46,257 bases of DNA from NCBI GenBank assembly GCA_945952345.1, contig CAMFIS010000007.1:1-46257 (forward strand), written 5' to 3'. Below, piece by piece: positions 8,945-16,274 of this stretch. Both the position numbers and the translations under genes were made by a program. The stretch's first letter is position 1, and every line of letters begins with the position of its first letter. The notes under the pieces were generated by a model. The model was not told the origin of the DNA. It did no database searches and was given only the letters and a program-made list of their open reading frames with translations. The DNA is from an uncultured Fimbriimonas sp. Lineage in GTDB: Bacteria; Armatimonadota; Fimbriimonadia; Fimbriimonadales; Fimbriimonadaceae.

Positions 8945-9811
8945 ATGAGCGCGAGATTTACTCCCAAGGATATTCACCCCTCGATTTTCGAGGAGGTCTT
9001 GCGAGTTACCGGCGGCTATATGGCCGGTAGTTTGACCGACCAGAAATCGCTAGCGGCTGCCACCAAGCACTCCAGCGTATGGTTCGCGGAATACGGAAAA
9101 GGATTCGTGGTTTGGCTGCTCGGCCTCATCCCGGTCATCTACGGAACCGCCCTCGTGCGGGCCCAGTTTGGAAAACCCGGAACCGTTCTTTTCTTTTTAG
9201 CCGCGCTCGGTATTTGGATGTTGATTGGCGGCTGGGCGCTGAAGAAGAACAAGGGACTGCTTACTTGGGAAGAGTTGGCCGCCATTCGCTCTGGACTTAA
9301 TCTCGACGAACATCAGGAACTCTATCTCGATTGCCTTCAATGTGTCGAAGAGTCGAAAATACTCGATAGCTCTCAAAAGAGGTCCTGGCGGGAGGCGCTG
9401 TACCATACCTTGGATCAGGCCATGACTCTCAAACGGCTAGCCAACGATATGACGACATCCTCAGGCGGTCTGCATCAGATCGAAGGCATGGTTGAGGTTC
9501 AGCGACTTGAAGGCTTGGCAAACCGGACAGCGGATCCCCTTGCGAGACAAGCCTACGAAGAGAGCCTGCAACTGGCCAAGGATCGAATGTCGAAATGGGA
9601 CGGCGTGGCTTCCCAGGCCGAGCGCACCGAGGCGCATCTGGAGCTGACGAAGCAGACGCTGCTCAAGACTCGCGATACCCTTCGCGCCCAGCAGTTCGAT
9701 CAGCAGAAGACCGTGCAAGTCGACCTCGAGCCATTAAGAGCCAATTTGAGTCGCGTGCAAACGGACGCCTATGAAATCCAGCGTGCGATTGAAGAGTTGA
9801 GGCAGATTTAG
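8945..9811 (+). CDS. Membrane protein with C-terminal coiled coil, unknown function
   Basis: I do not recognise the family. The 288 residues comprise a soluble N-terminus of ~45 residues, two hydrophobic helices (~52-70 VVWLLGLIPVIYGTALV and ~80-98 VLFFLAALGIWMLIGGW), then ~190 hydrophilic residues. From ~150 on these are strongly helical with coiled-coil character (MTLKRLANDM, ERTEAHLELTKQTLLKTRDTL). Both termini are probably cytoplasmic. It is divergent from the S51 peptidase gene and has TTGAAT 5 bases before the ATG. The 3' end runs directly into a REP-like repeat pair shared with the convergent queF operon. Confidence 0.7.
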   Translation: MSARFTPKDIHPSIFEEVLRVTGGYMAGSLTDQKSLAAATKHSSVWFAEYGKGFVVWLLGLIPVIYGTALVRAQFGKPGTVLFFLAALGIWMLIGGWALKKNKGLLTWEELAAIRSGLNLDEHQELYLDCLQCVEESKILDSSQKRSWREALYHTLDQAMTLKRLANDMTTSSGGLHQIEGMVEVQRLEGLANRTADPLARQAYEESLQLAKDRMSKWDGVASQAERTEAHLELTKQTLLKTRDTLRAQQFDQQKTVQVDLEPLRANLSRVQTDAYEIQRAIEELRQI

Positions 9812-9931
9812 GGAAGCGCAACGAAGCGGCCAAGCCAGCGAGGGAAGCGCAAGAAGACGCTTGCGCATACGATCTTTCCCTCAGAAAAACAACGCTCTTC
9901 TTCGCGCTGGCCGTGCCGCTTCTCACGCTTC
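9812..9931 (+). repeat. Inverted pair of GAAGCGG/CCAGCG repeats between convergent genes
   Basis: GGAAGCGCAACGAAGCGG... (9812-9840) recurs inverted at 9905-9931 (CGCTGGCCGTGCCGCTTC...). Between them lies a 7-bp hairpin GCGCAAG/CTTGCGC (9847-9853, 9860-9866). Related copies occur at 31704-31743, 33208-33245 and 45765-45802. It could act as a two-way terminator for the convergent genes. Confidence 0.7.
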
Positions 9932-9937
9932 TTGGCG

Positions 9938-10285
9938 CTAAACGGGCTTCGCCCCCGTCTCGCACGTCACCACCGAGTGAATTCCGCCACGGGCGGAGAA
10001 GTTGCCGACCACTCGCATCCAGCGCGGGTTACATGCGGCGACGAGTTCGTCGAGCATCTGGTTGATAACGGCCTCGTAGAAGATTCCCTTGTTGCGGAAG
10101 TCGAGGTAGTAATACTTGAGGCTCTTCAGCTCGATGCAGGTCTCTCCCGGAATGTATTCCAACTCGATGGTGGCGAAATCCGGCAGGCCCGTCTTGGGGC
10201 ACACGCTGGTGAACTCCGGGTTCACATGCTTGATCGTGTAGTTTCGGTTGGGATTCGGGTTGGGAAAAGTCTCGAGTTCGGGCAT
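9938..10285 (-). CDS. queF: QueF, NADPH-dependent 7-cyano-7-deazaguanine reductase
   Basis: Reduces preQ0 to preQ1 in queuosine biosynthesis. It is of the short single-domain type: 115 residues from ATG 10285. Visible motifs are FTSVCPKTGLPDF with catalytic Cys ~29 and Asp ~36, and the NADPH/substrate motif CIELKSLKYYYLDFRN (~50-65) with Glu ~52. The C-terminal RGGIHSVV completes the tunnel fold. I reject the longer frame to 10351 because it would overlap the preceding gene and this ATG has a TAAACT box 10 bases away. It lies 13 bases after the STN-domain protein gene. No other queuosine genes are in the window. Confidence 0.95.
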   Translation of the reverse strand: MPELETFPNPNPNRNYTIKHVNPEFTSVCPKTGLPDFATIELEYIPGETCIELKSLKYYYLDFRNKGIFYEAVINQMLDELVAACNPRWMRVVGNFSARGGIHSVVTCETGAKPV

Positions 10286-10295
10286 CGGTGCCAAT

Positions 10296-10301
10296 AGTTT
10301 A
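10296..10301 (-). promoter_or_regulatory. TAAACT -10-like box overlapping the upstream stop codon, before queF
   Basis: The TAA of this box is also the stop codon of the upstream gene. It lies 10 bases before the queF ATG and could give queF its own leaderless transcript. Confidence 0.4.
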
Positions 10302-12131
10302 CTTGTCGATATTGATGGACTGGCTGACATATGCCTCATCGTTGAAGCCAAACCGAATGCTGAATTGGGTCGCAGGACCTCTGGTCTGAACCGCTTTTTG
10401 GATAATCTCGTTGCCTTCTCGGAGTTCCATTCCGTAATGAATCCAGTTTCGAAAGTCGTTGCCTGTCATCTTGACACGCATCGCCCTCAACTCCTGATTG
10501 GCGATCCCCCGCTCGACGATCGCCTTGGCAAGTCCAAACGAGCAAGAGCCCGATTCCGACAGCATCTTAATGACCGTGTCGACTGCGGCATCGGACTGAC
10601 TCTCGGTCAGGTCGCTAAACTCCAAGCCACCGTCCGATTGAACCGAGTTGAATTGGGAAGTGGACAAAAGCGAAAGGAATCGGAGTGAGTCGTACGAGTA
10701 GCTGAATTGTGATACTTCGAACGTGGCAAGCGGATAATACGTCTCGTCGGAGATCAACTGATCTTCACGGAATGCATTAGCCACTTTGAGATAGAAACTT
10801 AGTGGTCGAGGTGCCTTTTGCGATTCGAAGGATTTCCAAACAGCCTCGGGTGCCTCGTGCCGCCGATGTGTCCAATATCGAAAGTTCCTAGCCAGTAGGA
10901 ATCCCTGATCCTCTTTGCAGAAGGCCTGCGTATCTTCCATGAGATGTTGAATATATGTAGCGGCGTCTGTAAAAGTTCGATTCAACCTCACCCACTGCCA
11001 CGTGCAACTATGATCGGCTTGAGCAACGACGGGTATACCAGTGGCCAAATGAAACCATCGCAAGTGATCGCCTAACCGGCGATGACCCGTAAACCAAGGC
11101 GACGACCAAGTCTTTGTCGTGACGTCGACTTTTTGAGAAAATCTGCCACTGGTTGTTTTTGAATCCGTCCAAGGCTCAAGCTCCGCATAAAAGGGCAACT
11201 TTTTGAGAGTCGCCGGTATTTCAACGTACGCCGATGACGAAGCGAACCCCCCGCTAGAATGTGACGATCCTCCTCGTCCCGTACCATTGGGATGGACTGC
11301 AAACGAATTGAAACTCGCGCTAATTTTTCCAGTTAGAGGTTTAAAGCGAATGATGTCGAAGACTTCGGGCTGTACGGTTGCTTGCTGTCCATTTGCATCG
11401 ACAACGCTCATGCCAAGAGCACCTTTGTAGTCTGACGGGTCGATGTGATATTGGGCCTTCGGGAACGTACTTGCGACCAAGGGAGTGCCTTTCCAGAAGG
11501 AATCCATTTCCGAGTCACTCATTCGAAGGAAAACACGGCCAATCGAGGTCATGTCGACCATCCCGATCGACCGCTGCATGGCGCTGAACTGTCTTTGCGC
11601 ATCTTCGATCCGGGCCGGATTTTTGGCTCCATCCCTCTGGGCTGCCTCCATCTCATCCATGAAGGGCTTCAAGAGCGCAAACCTTTTCGCCGGCGGAAAC
11701 ATTCCCGTCTTCTTGTCCGAATTGGGATCGGGAGGCGTAATTCTCGCTGCGTATTTTGCTGCCTCGACCAACGCGACAGCATTCTTCTTCGCGATGGCAT
11801 CTTCGGCGGAGCAGAAGTTTCTTTCCTGGTTCGTTGATGTCACATCCGCTTCGAGCCGATACCCTTTGCCCGCCTTCACCCAATGGGCATTGAAGACGGT
11901 CGCCATCCGATCCATGACAACACCAACCGGCTGACCCTCGCAAAAGATGTCGACCTTCAGGTCCGCGCTTCGCTTCTCAACGCTTAAGGGCACTTTCGTG
12001 ATCTCAGAAAATCGTGCGACTGCGTCCGTGATCTGCGTCAAGCTCAAGTCGAAGTCGGCCTTTGCCACGAGGCGCGAGTCGCTCGCCACCGATCCCTGCA
12101 TCGCGATTGCGATTAAAAGTGAAACTGACAT
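10299..12131 (-). CDS. Large exported protein with STN-like N-terminal domain (intact paralog)
   Basis: From ATG 12131 the product is ~610 residues with a signal peptide (MSVSLLIAIAMQGSVASDS). Residues ~20-95 look like the short STN/N0 domain of secretins and TonB receptors: LTQITDAVARFSEITKVPLSVE, then VDIFCEGQPVGVVMDRMATV and GKGYRLEAD. A helical linker and a ~450-residue domain follow that I do not recognise; it contains RLGDHLRWFHLATGIPVV. It is clearly homologous to the broken gene at 12699-14477: both share LGDHLRWFH, the YL(L/V)R/ARN block and a C-terminal RFGFND/EFGYND motif. No secretin pore domain is seen. I infer an envelope or secreted function only. Confidence 0.75.
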   Translation of the reverse strand: MSVSLLIAIAMQGSVASDSRLVAKADFDLSLTQITDAVARFSEITKVPLSVEKRSADLKVDIFCEGQPVGVVMDRMATVFNAHWVKAGKGYRLEADVTSTNQERNFCSAEDAIAKKNAVALVEAAKYAARITPPDPNSDKKTGMFPPAKRFALLKPFMDEMEAAQRDGAKNPARIEDAQRQFSAMQRSIGMVDMTSIGRVFLRMSDSEMDSFWKGTPLVASTFPKAQYHIDPSDYKGALGMSVVDANGQQATVQPEVFDIIRFKPLTGKISASFNSFAVHPNGTGRGGSSHSSGGFASSSAYVEIPATLKKLPFYAELEPWTDSKTTSGRFSQKVDVTTKTWSSPWFTGHRRLGDHLRWFHLATGIPVVAQADHSCTWQWVRLNRTFTDAATYIQHLMEDTQAFCKEDQGFLLARNFRYWTHRRHEAPEAVWKSFESQKAPRPLSFYLKVANAFREDQLISDETYYPLATFEVSQFSYSYDSLRFLSLLSTSQFNSVQSDGGLEFSDLTESQSDAAVDTVIKMLSESGSCSFGLAKAIVERGIANQELRAMRVKMTGNDFRNWIHYGMELREGNEIIQKAVQTRGPATQFSIRFGFNDEAYVSQSINIDK

Positions 12132-12147
12132 TCCCAAACCCAGATCA

Positions 12148-12153
12148 ATTATA
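12148..12153 (-). promoter_or_regulatory. TATAAT -10 box overlapping the isomerase stop codon
   Basis: Consensus TATAAT on the minus strand, 16 bases before the ATG at 12131. Its TAA is the stop codon of the preceding isomerase gene. Confidence 0.45.
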
Positions 12154-12664
12154 GGGGTGAAATGAAGCGTTCGGAAAAACCTTCTCGCGCAATCGACTCA
12201 TACTCGTGCCCGCAATCCGCCGCCCATGCGCACCAAAATACGAGCGGTTCGTCGCCGGTATTGATCGTCCTGTGCGCCAGCGTTCCATCGATGTGATACG
12301 TCGTCCCGGGCTGCAATTCAACAGTTGTTGCCTTTCGATCTCGATCCATCAGTGCTACAAAACCGGTGCCCGAAACCACCACGATCAGCTCGCCATGGGT
12401 CGGTTTGAGGTGCCAATGTCCGCGAGTCATGAAATACTCGCGGCCAACCGTGCCAGGAAAGAGCCTTGTCGAGCCCCACAAGATCGCTCCTTCCGTTCCA
12501 TCAGGCTTCGAGAAGTACGTCTCGGTCTCGTACAACGGCGTCGAAGCCATCGCTTCCGCAGCTTCACGATCGCCCCAGTACTCAAGCAGATCGCCAACGG
12601 TTCGAGCAGATCGGACAACATCACCCGAGAGAGAACCGGTTTGCCAATGGGTCAGAACGGACAT
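12149..12664 (-). CDS. Cupin-type (archaeal-like) glucose-6-phosphate isomerase
   Basis: Interconverts glucose 6-phosphate and fructose 6-phosphate with a metal-dependent cupin fold unrelated to classical Pgi. The 171 residues show LFPGTVGREYFMTRGHWH (metal ligands His ~83 and ~85), Glu ~92, AHRTINTGDEPLVF with metal ligand His ~131, and a C-terminal DCGHEYESIAREGF. The family is best known from Euryarchaeota such as Pyrococcus; its presence in bacteria is scattered and suggests transfer. The gene lies between two paralogous exported proteins on the same strand. It has a TAGCAT box 7 bases before its ATG and no Shine-Dalgarno. Confidence 0.88.
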   Translation of the reverse strand: MSVLTHWQTGSLSGDVVRSARTVGDLLEYWGDREAAEAMASTPLYETETYFSKPDGTEGAILWGSTRLFPGTVGREYFMTRGHWHLKPTHGELIVVVSGTGFVALMDRDRKATTVELQPGTTYHIDGTLAHRTINTGDEPLVFWCAWAADCGHEYESIAREGFSERFISPL

Positions 12665-12671
12665 TCCAAAG

Positions 12672-12677
12672 ATGCTA
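12672..12677 (-). promoter_or_regulatory. TAGCAT -10-like box before the isomerase gene
   Basis: TANNNT match 7 bases before the ATG at 12664. Confidence 0.4.
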
Positions 12678-12698
12678 TCCGTTCTGACTGGCCGCGCG

Positions 12699-14477
12699 CT
12701 AGTTCACGTCGGCGTAATACTTAATCAAGCTCTGATCGTTGTATCCAAACTCGAAGTGCATGGTCGCGCATGTCTTCACCGAGAGCGGCAAAGACTCAAT
12801 GGATTCACCGTTGTCGTTCACCACCACCGGGTCGCGCGTCACCTTCATCTTCATGCTGCGAAGGTGGAAGCTCATCTTATCCAGCGACTGGTATTGGTAA
12901 CCGTTCACGCCGAGATAGTCCACCAATCCCGGAGTGATAAACCCTTGATCGGAGATTCCTTGCACCACGGCGCGGGCGAACAGCTTCCGCTGGGAAGGAT
13001 TCAGGGAATCATACGGTAAGCCCGTCGAAGTCCCGGCTTGGTAAACGTTGCCCTCGGACAAGCTGTTTACGAATCGCAGTGCCGGTCCAGCCAGCGAAAC
13101 CGGATAGCGATCGAAACGAACCACGAACCCTTCACGATCCTGTACCAGCGTCGATTGAATCGAGTTTAGCTTCGACATGAAGCCCGCATAGCCCGACATG
13201 GTGGTGTCACTATTGGCACTGAACTCCAGCGGTGCAAAGACTTCTTCTGGTACCTCGTTCGCGGCCTTGCGCCAGTAATTGCCGTCTCGAACCAAAAGGT
13301 AGCCGTCGGACATCTGCGCATAACCTCCCGACGACTTCATCAGGTCGGCAACGTACTCGCCCTGAGTGGCGTCTGGCCGACTGAGTTTCATCCAAGGATG
13401 GGCGGTTCGGTTGGCGGGAGCAATCACGTTAACACCCGTTGCCCGGTGGAACCAGCGGAGATGATCTCCCAATCGATATCGCTTGCCAAACCACGAAGAA
13501 CTGAACTCGGCTTGCCGCTTCGATGAGGGCGTGATCGCTTGGGTCATCGTTCGGCTGAGCTCAGACTTCTGGTCCCACGCGTTCAGTTCTGCCACGAAGT
13601 CATTCTGTTTCAGCTCGGCAGGAATTGTTGCGAACGGATAGCGGCCCGGATAATTACCGCCGATCGCACGAATGTTTTCGGTGTATCCGAGGTCCTTGTA
13701 GCCAATTTGCTTTGTATCCGGGTCGACGTAGGCGAACAGCGCGTATTTGGTGGAACCGCTCGCTGGGCCGAATGCCTTTGGCAAATCGCTGGGAGACAAC
13801 GTGAACTTACCGCCTGCTTCCGACACGGCGATATAGGGAAGCCCGTTCTGGAACGACTCCATATCTTCCGCAGACATCAGCGAGAACAATCTGGCAAGAG
13901 AGAGATTGGGATGTCCCGAACTCAGATCCGTTAGCGCATCTCAGCGAACCGAAAGCTTCTCGATTTCCGACTCCTCTTGCCGGTTTGAAATTGCGTTCGT
14001 CAGGTCGCGCTGAGTCTGATCGAGCATCGACCGATAGGTTCCTTGATTTGTTGTTAAGATGTCCGGCTTGCTGTCGGCCGGGACGAGCTTGGCGATGTCG
14101 ACATAGACGGCAATGTTGTGCAGGAGCTTCTTGCCCGCCAGTTCGTTCTCGGCCTGCATATAGGCTTGGGCCAAAGCTGCCTTGCTCGGATCCTCGTCGA
14201 GTTCGTAACCTGTTCCCGTACGTGTCCACTTGAGATCCAATGCCTGGGCGACTTTCTCCAGCGTCTTCCCCACCGGCATGTTGTCGACAAATGCATCGAC
14301 CTTCAGGTTTCGCACGGCTTTGGACGCCGTAAAAGTCAAGCCAGTTGCGGCCGACGCCTCATCTACGAACCGGCTCAGGGGAACCAGAGACTCGTCGAGG
14401 TTGATAGGCGAGCGTAATCGCGAGTCGGCAGAGATCGAATCCTGCGTTAAAGCGACTACGAAAAAGAGTGCGCTCAT
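12699..14477 (-). pseudogene. STN-domain exported protein interrupted by one in-frame TGA
   Basis: The reading frame from ATG 14477 runs 178 codons to TGA at 13941-13943. It then continues in the same frame, without another stop, for ~414 codons to 12699; the first possible restart is TTG 13889. Together the halves (~592 residues) match the intact paralog at 10299-12131 from end to end: signal peptide, STN-like domain (LSRFVDEASAATGLTFTAS; VDAFVDNMPVGKTLEKVAQ), helical linker and the large C-terminal domain (RLGDHLRWFHRATGVNVI). The TGA falls in the linker, between SEIEKLSVR and DALTDLSSG. The second half has no signal peptide or good ribosome site of its own. A recent nonsense mutation, stop read-through or a sequencing error are all possible. 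Confidence 0.8.
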
Positions 14478-14486
14478 AGCATCGCC

Positions 14487-14492
14487 ACTATA
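14487..14492 (-). promoter_or_regulatory. TATAGT -10 box for the STN/isomerase/queF unit
   Basis: TATAGT (5/6 to consensus) lies 9 bases before the ATG at 14477; no Shine-Dalgarno is present. Confidence 0.5.
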
Positions 14493-14525
14493 CGACGGCG
14501 AGACTAATTTGTGGAATAGGAAATC

Positions 14526-14556
14526 AAAAAGGCCCTACTGAAATTTCAGTAGGGCC
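14526..14556 (-). terminator. Rho-independent terminator of the dihydrolipoyl dehydrogenase gene
   Basis: A perfect 26-base palindrome, GGCCCTACTGAAATTTCAGTAGGGCC (14531-14556), is followed on the minus strand by TTTTTGATTT. It insulates lpd from the next minus-strand unit. Confidence 0.9.
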
Positions 14557-14579
14557 GACTATTTTGGCCATTTGCCTAA

Positions 14580-16145
14580 TTACATTTTGTGGATGGCATG
14601 ACCCGAAGCGTCTTCGAACGCCTCGATGATCGCTTCCGCCATCGTCGGGTGAGCGTGGATCACGGTCTCCATCGACTCCAGCGTTGCTTCGTGCACCAGG
14701 GCGGTAACGCCTTCGTGCACGAGGTCCGAGACGTGGCCACCGATGAGGTGAATACCAAGAATCTCGCCGTACTTCTTCTCGGCAACAACCTTCACGAAGC
14801 CCTCGGTCTCGTTGGCGGCCATCGCCTTGGCAAAGATTCCGAACTTGGATCGGCCGACGACCACGTCATAGCCCTTCGACTTCGCCTCGCTCTCGGTCAT
14901 GCCCACGCTCGCAACTTCCGGAACCGTGTAAACCACGTTGGGAACGTGGCGGTAGTCCACCGTCTTGGTCGCTTCCGGCTTCAGGATATTGTTAACTGCC
15001 GTCAAACCTTCCTGCTGAGCCACGTGAGCCAACTGAATTCGGCCCGTGACGTCGCCAATCGCGTAGATGTTCGGCACGTGCGTCTTCAGGGTGTCGTCCA
15101 CGATCTCAACACCGCGTCGGTGCAGCTTGATCCCGATGCCTTCGAGGTTCATGTCGTCGGTATTGGCCTTTCGTCCAACGCCGAGGAGGATGACTTGGGT
15201 TTCGATGACTTCAGTCTCGGTGCCCTTCTTGACATGGCACTTCCATCCGGTCTTGGTCTTTTCGACCTTATCGATGGTAGCTCCCGTCTTGACGGTGATG
15301 CCTTGCTTCGTCAATTGCTTACCGAGTTCGACTCCGAGTTCTTCGTCCATGATGTTGACCAGATTCGGCATCATCTCGACGAGGGTGACTTTACTGCCGA
15401 GGCCATTGAATACGTAGGAGAACTCGCAACCGACGGCGCCGCCGCCCAGAACGACCATGCTGTCGGGAACGAAAGGAGCGGTGACGGCATCGTCCGAGGT
15501 CCAAACGTTTGCATCGCGGCCACCTTCGAGGCCCGGAACCGGAAGCTGGATGACCGATGAGCCCATCGCGAGGATGAAGTTCTTGCCACGGTACTTAGTT
15601 TCCTTTCCGTCGGCACCCGTCACCGAAATTGTATTCGCGTCTACGAACTTGGCAAAACCTTCGACATGGGTGACGCCCTTCTTTTTGAAGAGCATTCCGA
15701 TGCCTCCGCGCTCGGTCAGAACGATCTTTTCTTTCCGCTTCATGAACGCATCGAAGTCCATCTCGGTACCTTCCAATGCTTTCATTCCAAATGCTGCGGC
15801 CTTCTTGGTCTTGTTCAGCATCTCGACGCTGGCGATCATCGCCTTCGACGGCACACAGCCGACGTTCAGACAAGTGCCTCCAAGGAATCCTTTTTCGACG
15901 CAGATGGTCTTGGCTCCCATCTGGGCGGCCCGAATCGCGGCATAGTAGCCACCGGGGCCCGCGCCAATCACAATAATGTCTGCATCGAATTGTTCGTTTG
16001 CCATGGTTTGAGTTTGCTCCTGCTCTGCGGGGATGCCCGAAATCGCTTCGATAATTGAGGGCGCTGGCATAGGCGTGGATACCGCCGGGCCATTCGTCAG
16101 CTCGCTAGCTGAATTGTTTGGTGATTCTTCTATTGGATCACTCAT
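14580..16145 (-). CDS. lpdA: Dihydrolipoyl dehydrogenase (E3)
   Basis: FAD-dependent disulfide oxidoreductase that reoxidises lipoyl groups of 2-oxoacid dehydrogenases or the glycine cleavage system using NAD. Motifs: FAD-binding VIGAGPGGYYAA, redox disulfide GGTCLNVGCVPSK (Cys ~92 and ~97), second dinucleotide fold VVLGGGAVGCEFSYVF, FAD-binding YAIGDV, and the C-terminal active-site HPTMAEAI. I give ATG 16145, which adds a ~47-residue Pro/Ser/Glu-rich N-terminus with no lipoyl domain. ATG 16004 (MANEQFDADI) gives a classical-length protein with AGGAG 12 bases upstream and is a serious alternative. No E1 or E2 genes are nearby. Confidence 0.95.
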   Translation of the reverse strand: MSDPIEESPNNSASELTNGPAVSTPMPAPSIIEAISGIPAEQEQTQTMANEQFDADIIVIGAGPGGYYAAIRAAQMGAKTICVEKGFLGGTCLNVGCVPSKAMIASVEMLNKTKKAAAFGMKALEGTEMDFDAFMKRKEKIVLTERGGIGMLFKKKGVTHVEGFAKFVDANTISVTGADGKETKYRGKNFILAMGSSVIQLPVPGLEGGRDANVWTSDDAVTAPFVPDSMVVLGGGAVGCEFSYVFNGLGSKVTLVEMMPNLVNIMDEELGVELGKQLTKQGITVKTGATIDKVEKTKTGWKCHVKKGTETEVIETQVILLGVGRKANTDDMNLEGIGIKLHRRGVEIVDDTLKTHVPNIYAIGDVTGRIQLAHVAQQEGLTAVNNILKPEATKTVDYRHVPNVVYTVPEVASVGMTESEAKSKGYDVVVGRSKFGIFAKAMAANETEGFVKVVAEKKYGEILGIHLIGGHVSDLVHEGVTALVHEATLESMETVIHAHPTMAEAIIEAFEDASGHAIHKM

Positions 16146-16170
16146 CGAGCACCGAGAGGATGATGAACCT

Positions 16171-16176
16171 AGTTTA
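16171..16176 (-). promoter_or_regulatory. TAAACT -10-like box before lpdA
   Basis: TANNNT match 25 bases before ATG 16145; transcription would begin ~18 bases before that codon. Confidence 0.35.
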
Positions 16177-16249
16177 CCTAGATGCCCCGACAAAGGATTT
16201 GTCGAAAAAAAGCGCAAATTACGTATTCTGATTTACAGATATCTCACGC

Positions 16250-16255
16250 TAGAAT
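16250..16255 (+). promoter_or_regulatory. TAGAAT -10 box before the sugar transporter operon
   Basis: TAGAAT (5/6 to consensus) lies 19 bases before the ATG at 16275. Confidence 0.4.
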
Positions 16256-16274
16256 AGGGTCGCGACGAACTCCG

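Noticed and set aside
9812-9937. tRNA or small RNA gene in the gap before queF
   Set aside because: No cloverleaf or T-loop GTTCGAATC pattern; the sequence is explained by the inverted repeat pair.
13941-13943. Selenocysteine at the in-frame TGA
   Set aside because: The surrounding residues (LSVR-DALTD) are a linker with no redox motif, the intact paralog has no Cys there, and no bSECIS-like hairpin is evident right after the codon.
14589-15560. 323-codon plus-strand frame opposite lpdA
   Set aside because: Shadow of a complete dihydrolipoyl dehydrogenase; His/Val-rich composition typical of antisense frames.
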